From Halieaceae bacterium (GTDB lineage Bacteria; Pseudomonadota; Gammaproteobacteria; Pseudomonadales; Halieaceae), in the NCBI GenBank assembly GCA_009886815.1, contig QXYP01000017.1:1-17445 (forward strand): a DNA stretch of 17,445 nt. Reading direction: 5' to 3'. This document shows, piece by piece, positions 13,856 through 17,445 of this stretch. The notes under the pieces are model-generated. The model saw only the letters and a program-made list of their open reading frames with translations. It was not told the origin of the DNA and made no database searches. How positions within the stretch are numbered: position 1 is the first letter of the stretch; every line of letters begins with the position of its first letter. Made by a program: the position numbers and the translations under genes.

Positions 13856-15802
13856 ATGTCTGAACACTCCGCCTATCCCGTACCTGCTAACTTTTCTAAT
13901 GCACATATCAGTCCCGCACGGTATGAACAGTGGTATCGCGAATCTCTAGATGATCCCTCCGCTTTTTGGGCTGCACGTGCTCAAGAGTTTCTTGTATGGG
14001 ATACCCCCTGGACCCAAGTCGTGGACTCAGACCTTGCTTCGGGAAAGGCTCATTGGTTTATCGGTGGCAAACTCAATGTTTCGGTCAACTGTATCGACAG
14101 GCACCTGCCCGAACGCGCTGAACAAACGGCTTTTATTTGGGAGGGCGATGACCCCAAAACCAGCAAGCACATTAGCTATCAGGAATTGAAAGACGCCGTT
14201 TGCCGCCTAGCTAACGTTCTTAAATCACAGGGTATTGGTCGAGGTGACCGAGTTTGCATTTACATGCCCATGATACCCGAGGCGACCTATGCCATGCTGG
14301 CCTGCGCGCGCATTGGGGCCATCCATTCGGTGGTGTTTGGTGGCTTCTCGCCTGAGGCACTTCAAAATCGAATTAACGATTCCGATTGCGCCATGGTAAT
14401 CACTGCCGATGAAGGCATTCGCGGCGGCAGGAAGATACCGCTAAAGGCCAATGTTGATGCCGCATTGAAAAGCTGCAGCTCTGTGAGATCGGTCATCGTA
14501 GTAGCCCATACGGGTGCCCAAATAGATTGGCAAGACGGCCGTGACCTGGACTACGCGTCGGCCTGCCAGGTCGCCGAGATTGAGTGCTTGCCCGAAGCCA
14601 TGGATGCAGAGGATCCGCTGTTCATTTTGTATACCTCAGGCTCCACAGGTAAACCCAAAGGTGTGCTACACACAACAGGCGGCTACCTGCTTCAAGCCGC
14701 CATGACCTTCCGCTACGTATTCGACTACCAGTCTGAAGATATTTGGTGGTGCACCGCTGACGTAGGTTGGGTGACAGGTCACACGTACATTGTTTATGGC
14801 CCCCTCGCCAACGGTGCGACCTCAGTTATTTTTGAGGGAATTCCTACCTATCCTGACCCAGGGCGCTTTTGGCAGGTCATAGAAAAACATTCGGTGAGTT
14901 TATTTTTTACAGCGCCCACTGCCATTCGCGCACTCATGGGGATGGGCGACGAATGGGTAACCAGTCACTCCAGAAAAACTTTGCGTGTGCTGGGCTCTGT
15001 CGGCGAGCCCATCAATCCTGAAGCCTGGGAGTGGTATCACAAGATTGTTGGCGATGGACACTGCCCGATAGTAGACACCTGGTGGCAAACGGAAACCGGG
15101 GGCATCATGATCACACCGCTGCCAGGGGCTCACGCTCTCAAGCCCGGTTTTGCCAGCTTCCCGTTTTTTGGTGTTGAGCCCGTGCTACTCGATGAAAATG
15201 GTCAAGAAATAGAGGGTGAGGGCGCAGGCTATCTCGCCATAAAACGCGCTTGGCCCGGACAAATACGCTCCGTGTACAACGATCATCAGCGCATGCTCGA
15301 GACCTACTTTAGTACCTACAAGGGGTATTATTTTACCGGCGATGGCGCGCTGAGAGACGCAGAGGGCTATTACCGGATTACTGGACGCGTTGATGACGTA
15401 CTCAATGTATCGGGGCACCGTATGGGGACTGCGGAGGTGGAAGCCGCCCTCGGGGAGCACCCAGACATTGCCGAATCGGCAGTCGTTGGATTTCCCCATG
15501 ACATTAAAGGCCAAGGTATTTACGCCTATGTCACCCCAAAAGCCGGGGTCACAGCCGGTGATGAATTAAAAGCAGCGTTAATTCAACTCTGCGTCAAGGA
15601 AATAGGCCCGATTGCCAAGCCCGATGTCATCCAATGGGCGCCGGGACTGCCAAAAACTCGCTCAGGTAAAATTATGCGTCGGATTCTCAGAAAAATCGCT
15701 GAGCGCGACTTTGATAATCTGGGTGATATATCGACATTGGCCGACCCTTCGGTAGTTCAGGATCTGGTGACTCACAGAGACAGCGACTCTAAGCCCAGTT
15801 AA
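13856..15802 (+). CDS. acs: Acetyl-coenzyme A synthetase
   Basis: Converts acetate, ATP and CoA to acetyl-CoA through acetyl-AMP, the high-affinity route of acetate assimilation. The 648-residue length is close to E. coli Acs. Visible motifs: adenylate-forming P-loop [11 protein letters not shown] (259-269), [10 protein letters not shown] (407-416) whose Trp410 limits the acyl pocket to short acids, YYFTGD (491-496), and [11 protein letters not shown] (599-609) with catalytic Lys605, the target of reversible acetylation. The pocket Trp favours acetate over longer acids, though some propionate activity is possible. Only a weak ribosome binding site precedes the ATG. Divergent from the symporter cluster, giving an uptake-and-activation locus. 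Confidence 0.96.
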   Translation: MSEHSAYPVPANFSNAHISPARYEQWYRESLDDPSAFWAARAQEFLVWDTPWTQVVDSDLASGKAHWFIGGKLNVSVNCIDRHLPERAEQTAFIWEGDDPKTSKHISYQELKDAVCRLANVLKSQGIGRGDRVCIYMPMIPEATYAMLACARIGAIHSVVFGGFSPEALQNRINDSDCAMVITADEGIRGGRKIPLKANVDAALKSCSSVRSVIVVAHTGAQIDWQDGRDLDYASACQVAEIECLPEAMDAEDPLFILYTSGSTGKPKGVLHTTGGYLLQAAMTFRYVFDYQSEDIWWCTADVGWVTGHTYIVYGPLANGATSVIFEGIPTYPDPGRFWQVIEKHSVSLFFTAPTAIRALMGMGDEWVTSHSRKTLRVLGSVGEPINPEAWEWYHKIVGDGHCPIVDTWWQTETGGIMITPLPGAHALKPGFASFPFFGVEPVLLDENGQEIEGEGAGYLAIKRAWPGQIRSVYNDHQRMLETYFSTYKGYYFTGDGALRDAEGYYRITGRVDDVLNVSGHRMGTAEVEAALGEHPDIAESAVVGFPHDIKGQGIYAYVTPKAGVTAGDELKAALIQLCVKEIGPIAKPDVIQWAPGLPKTRSGKIMRRILRKIAERDFDNLGDISTLADPSVVQDLVTHRDSDSKPS

Positions 15803-15840
15803 TAGCCCTTGCTGTTAACCTCGTTTAAAAAAATCAGTGC

Positions 15841-15872
15841 AAAAAAAACCGCGACAAGTCGCGGTTGTTTTA
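15841..15872. terminator. Bidirectional intrinsic terminator between acs and pnp
   Basis: AACCGCGA (15847-15854) and TCGCGGTT (15859-15866) form an 8-bp stem with loop CAAG. A run of A on the left (15841-15848) serves as the T-tract for pnp on the minus strand. GTTTTAT on the right serves acs. It sits between the two convergent stop codons. Confidence 0.85.
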
Positions 15873-15887
15873 TCTGACCTGAATCAG

Positions 15888-17445
15888 TTACTCGTCCGAA
15901 AGATCCTCAGGCTCTGCTTCTGCAGCGGGCTCGGCAACATCTGTCGCCTCGTCGGCAGCAACTTCTTTGATGGACAACTTAATACGACCACGTTGATCCA
16001 CATCGAGCACCTTAACGCGCACAGTCTCACCTTCCTTCAGGTAATCAGTAACGTTCTCAACACGCTCTTCAGCAATCTGTGAGATATGCACCAAGCCGTC
16101 TTTGCCCGGCAAAATAGTGACAAACGCACCGAAGTCGACAATACGTGCAATTGTGCCTTCGTAGATAGCGCCCACTTCAGCTTCTGCTGTGATCGCCATA
16201 ATCGCGTTAACCGCATGATCACGAGACTCTTTGGTAACGCCAAAGACTTTGACTGTACCGTCATCTTCAATGTCAACGGTGGCGCCAGACTCTTCAGTAA
16301 TAGAACGTATTGTCGCTCCGCCCTTACCGATGATGTCTCTTATCTTGTCGGAATCAATTTTCAGCTGCACCATGCTGGGCGCATTTTCTGACACGATCTC
16401 ACGAGGTGCGGCCAAAACTGAATTCATCTGCCCCAATATGTGCAGGCGAGCTTGCATGGCTTGCTCTAGAGCAATCTCCATGATCTGCTCGTTAATGCCT
16501 TCGATCTTGATATCCATTTGAAGCGCAGTAATACCGCCCGACGTACCGGCTACCTTGAAGTCCATATCACCGAGGTGGTCTTCATCGCCCAGAATATCAG
16601 TGAGTACCGCAAACTGGTTGCCTTCCTTCACCAGACCCATCGCAATGCCCGCTACCGGTGCCTTGACAGGCACGCCCGCTGCCATCATAGCCAGTGAGCC
16701 CACGCAAACAGACGCCATAGAGCTAGAGCCATTTGATTCGGTAATCTCCGATACAACACGCACTGTATAAGGAAATTCCTCTTCGGTGGGCAGGGTTGCA
16801 GCAAGACCACGACGCGCCAGGCGACCATGACCAATCTCGCGTCGGCTAGTAAATCCGATACGACCCGCCTCTCCTACAGAGTAAGGAGGAAAGTTGTAAT
16901 GCAACATGAAGGGGTCGCGGCGCTCACCTTCGAGTGCGTCGATGATTTGAGCATCGCGACTGGAACCCAGCGTTACTGCACCAATAGCCTGAGTTTCACC
17001 ACGAGTGAATAGAGCCGATCCGTGAGCCTTGTCGAGGACGTCAACTTCACAAACGATAGGTCGAACTGTGCGGCCGTCGCGCCCGTCAATTCGAGGTTCG
17101 CCACTAATAATGCGTTGGCGAACAATATTCTTTTCGAGGGCTTTAAATTGATCCTTGATATCGTCTTTAGACGGTCCGCCTTCCACAGCCAGCGCCGCAA
17201 TGGTCGCATCGCGGACCTCGCCAACACGCTCGTAACGTGCTGCTTTTTCGGTAATTCGGTAAGCTTCACCCAATCCGGTCTTGGCTTCAGCTTCAACGGC
17301 GGCTTTCAGACCCTCGTCAACAGCGGGTGCAGACCACTCCCAACGCGGCTTGCCCGCCTCTTCAACCAGCTCACTGATCGCTTTGATCACCGTTTGCATT
17401 TCCTGATGAGCAAATAATACTGCGCCCAACATCTGATCTTCAGTC
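15888..17445 (-). CDS. pnp: Polyribonucleotide nucleotidyltransferase (PNPase), 5' end beyond the window
   Basis: 3'-to-5' phosphorolytic exoribonuclease and degradosome component. The reading frame stays open to the window edge, upstream of the in-frame ATG at 17432; the residues there ([17 protein letters not shown]) are internal to the first RNase PH domain's end, so that ATG is not the start. Counting from it: the alpha-helical linker is at about 30-110; the second RNase PH domain (115-345) has FTRGETQ (142-148) and the catalytic acidic loop [11 protein letters not shown] (282-292); the KH domain has IIGKGG (367-372); the S1 domain is at 420-490; an acidic tail ends the protein. About 190 N-terminal residues are missing. 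PNPase acts on RNAs tailed by PcnB, encoded in the same neighbourhood. Confidence 0.97.
   Translation of the reverse strand, partial: TEDQMLGAVLFAHQEMQTVIKAISELVEEAGKPRWEWSAPAVDEGLKAAVEAEAKTGLGEAYRITEKAARYERVGEVRDATIAALAVEGGPSKDDIKDQFKALEKNIVRQRIISGEPRIDGRDGRTVRPIVCEVDVLDKAHGSALFTRGETQAIGAVTLGSSRDAQIIDALEGERRDPFMLHYNFPPYSVGEAGRIGFTSRREIGHGRLARRGLAATLPTEEEFPYTVRVVSEITESNGSSSMASVCVGSLAMMAAGVPVKAPVAGIAMGLVKEGNQFAVLTDILGDEDHLGDMDFKVAGTSGGITALQMDIKIEGINEQIMEIALEQAMQARLHILGQMNSVLAAPREIVSENAPSMVQLKIDSDKIRDIIGKGGATIRSITEESGATVDIEDDGTVKVFGVTKESRDHAVNAIMAITAEAEVGAIYEGTIARIVDFGAFVTILPGKDGLVHISQIAEERVENVTDYLKEGETVRVKVLDVDQRGRIKLSIKEVAADEATDVAEPAAEAEPEDLSDE

Overview
The window looks like a core chromosomal segment of a gammaproteobacterium. 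The order sfsA–dksA–gluQRS–(cbr regulator)–pcnB–folK–panB–panC, followed by acs and pnp, closely resembles the Pseudomonas layout. A deoxynucleoside kinase between folK and panB, a VC_2705-type sodium:solute symporter pair, a DcaP-like porin remnant and near-neutral base composition suggest a marine lineage near the Cellvibrionales (for example Halieaceae). That placement is inference. I see no tRNA or rRNA genes, insertion sequences, prophage genes or CRISPR arrays.

Layout. Positions 1-115 hold the 3' end of an unrecognised gene. A family I inorganic pyrophosphatase follows on +. On the minus strand sfsA overlaps a VanY-type M15 peptidase gene. Divergent from sfsA, on +, are dksA with an unusual histone-H1-like Lys/Ala tail, gluQRS, and a CbrB-type sigma-54 activator. 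After a 321-bp gap come pcnB, folK and a deoxynucleoside kinase gene (overlapping), then panB and panC. On the minus strand an uptake cluster reads: broken DcaP-like porin, DUF4212 subunit, SSS symporter, small membrane-anchored protein. Divergent from it is acs. A bidirectional terminator separates acs from the convergent pnp, which runs off the window end.

The main discovery is in the gap between the CbrB-like regulator and pcnB, the place where Pseudomonas carries the small RNA CrcZ. The gap holds a near-consensus sigma-54 -24/-12 promoter with exact GG-N10-GC spacing. About 12 bases downstream starts a predicted RNA of about 90 nt with two A-rich AAnAAnAA motifs of the Hfq/Crc-binding kind, ending in a strong intrinsic terminator. 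Upstream lie two GTAACAC repeats 21 bp apart. The same TGTTAC/GTAACA hexamer is clustered just upstream of the regulator gene. I interpret this as a minimal CrcZ-like carbon-catabolite-control module outside Pseudomonas.

Two oddities make the module more interesting. The sensor kinase gene cbrA, expected between gluQRS and cbrB, is absent here. The regulator's receiver domain has Glu in place of the phospho-accepting Asp (residue 52), which could make it independent of phosphorylation. The nearby acetate cluster (porin, symporter, Acs) is a plausible physiological partner, but its porin gene is decayed by an internal deletion and a frameshift.
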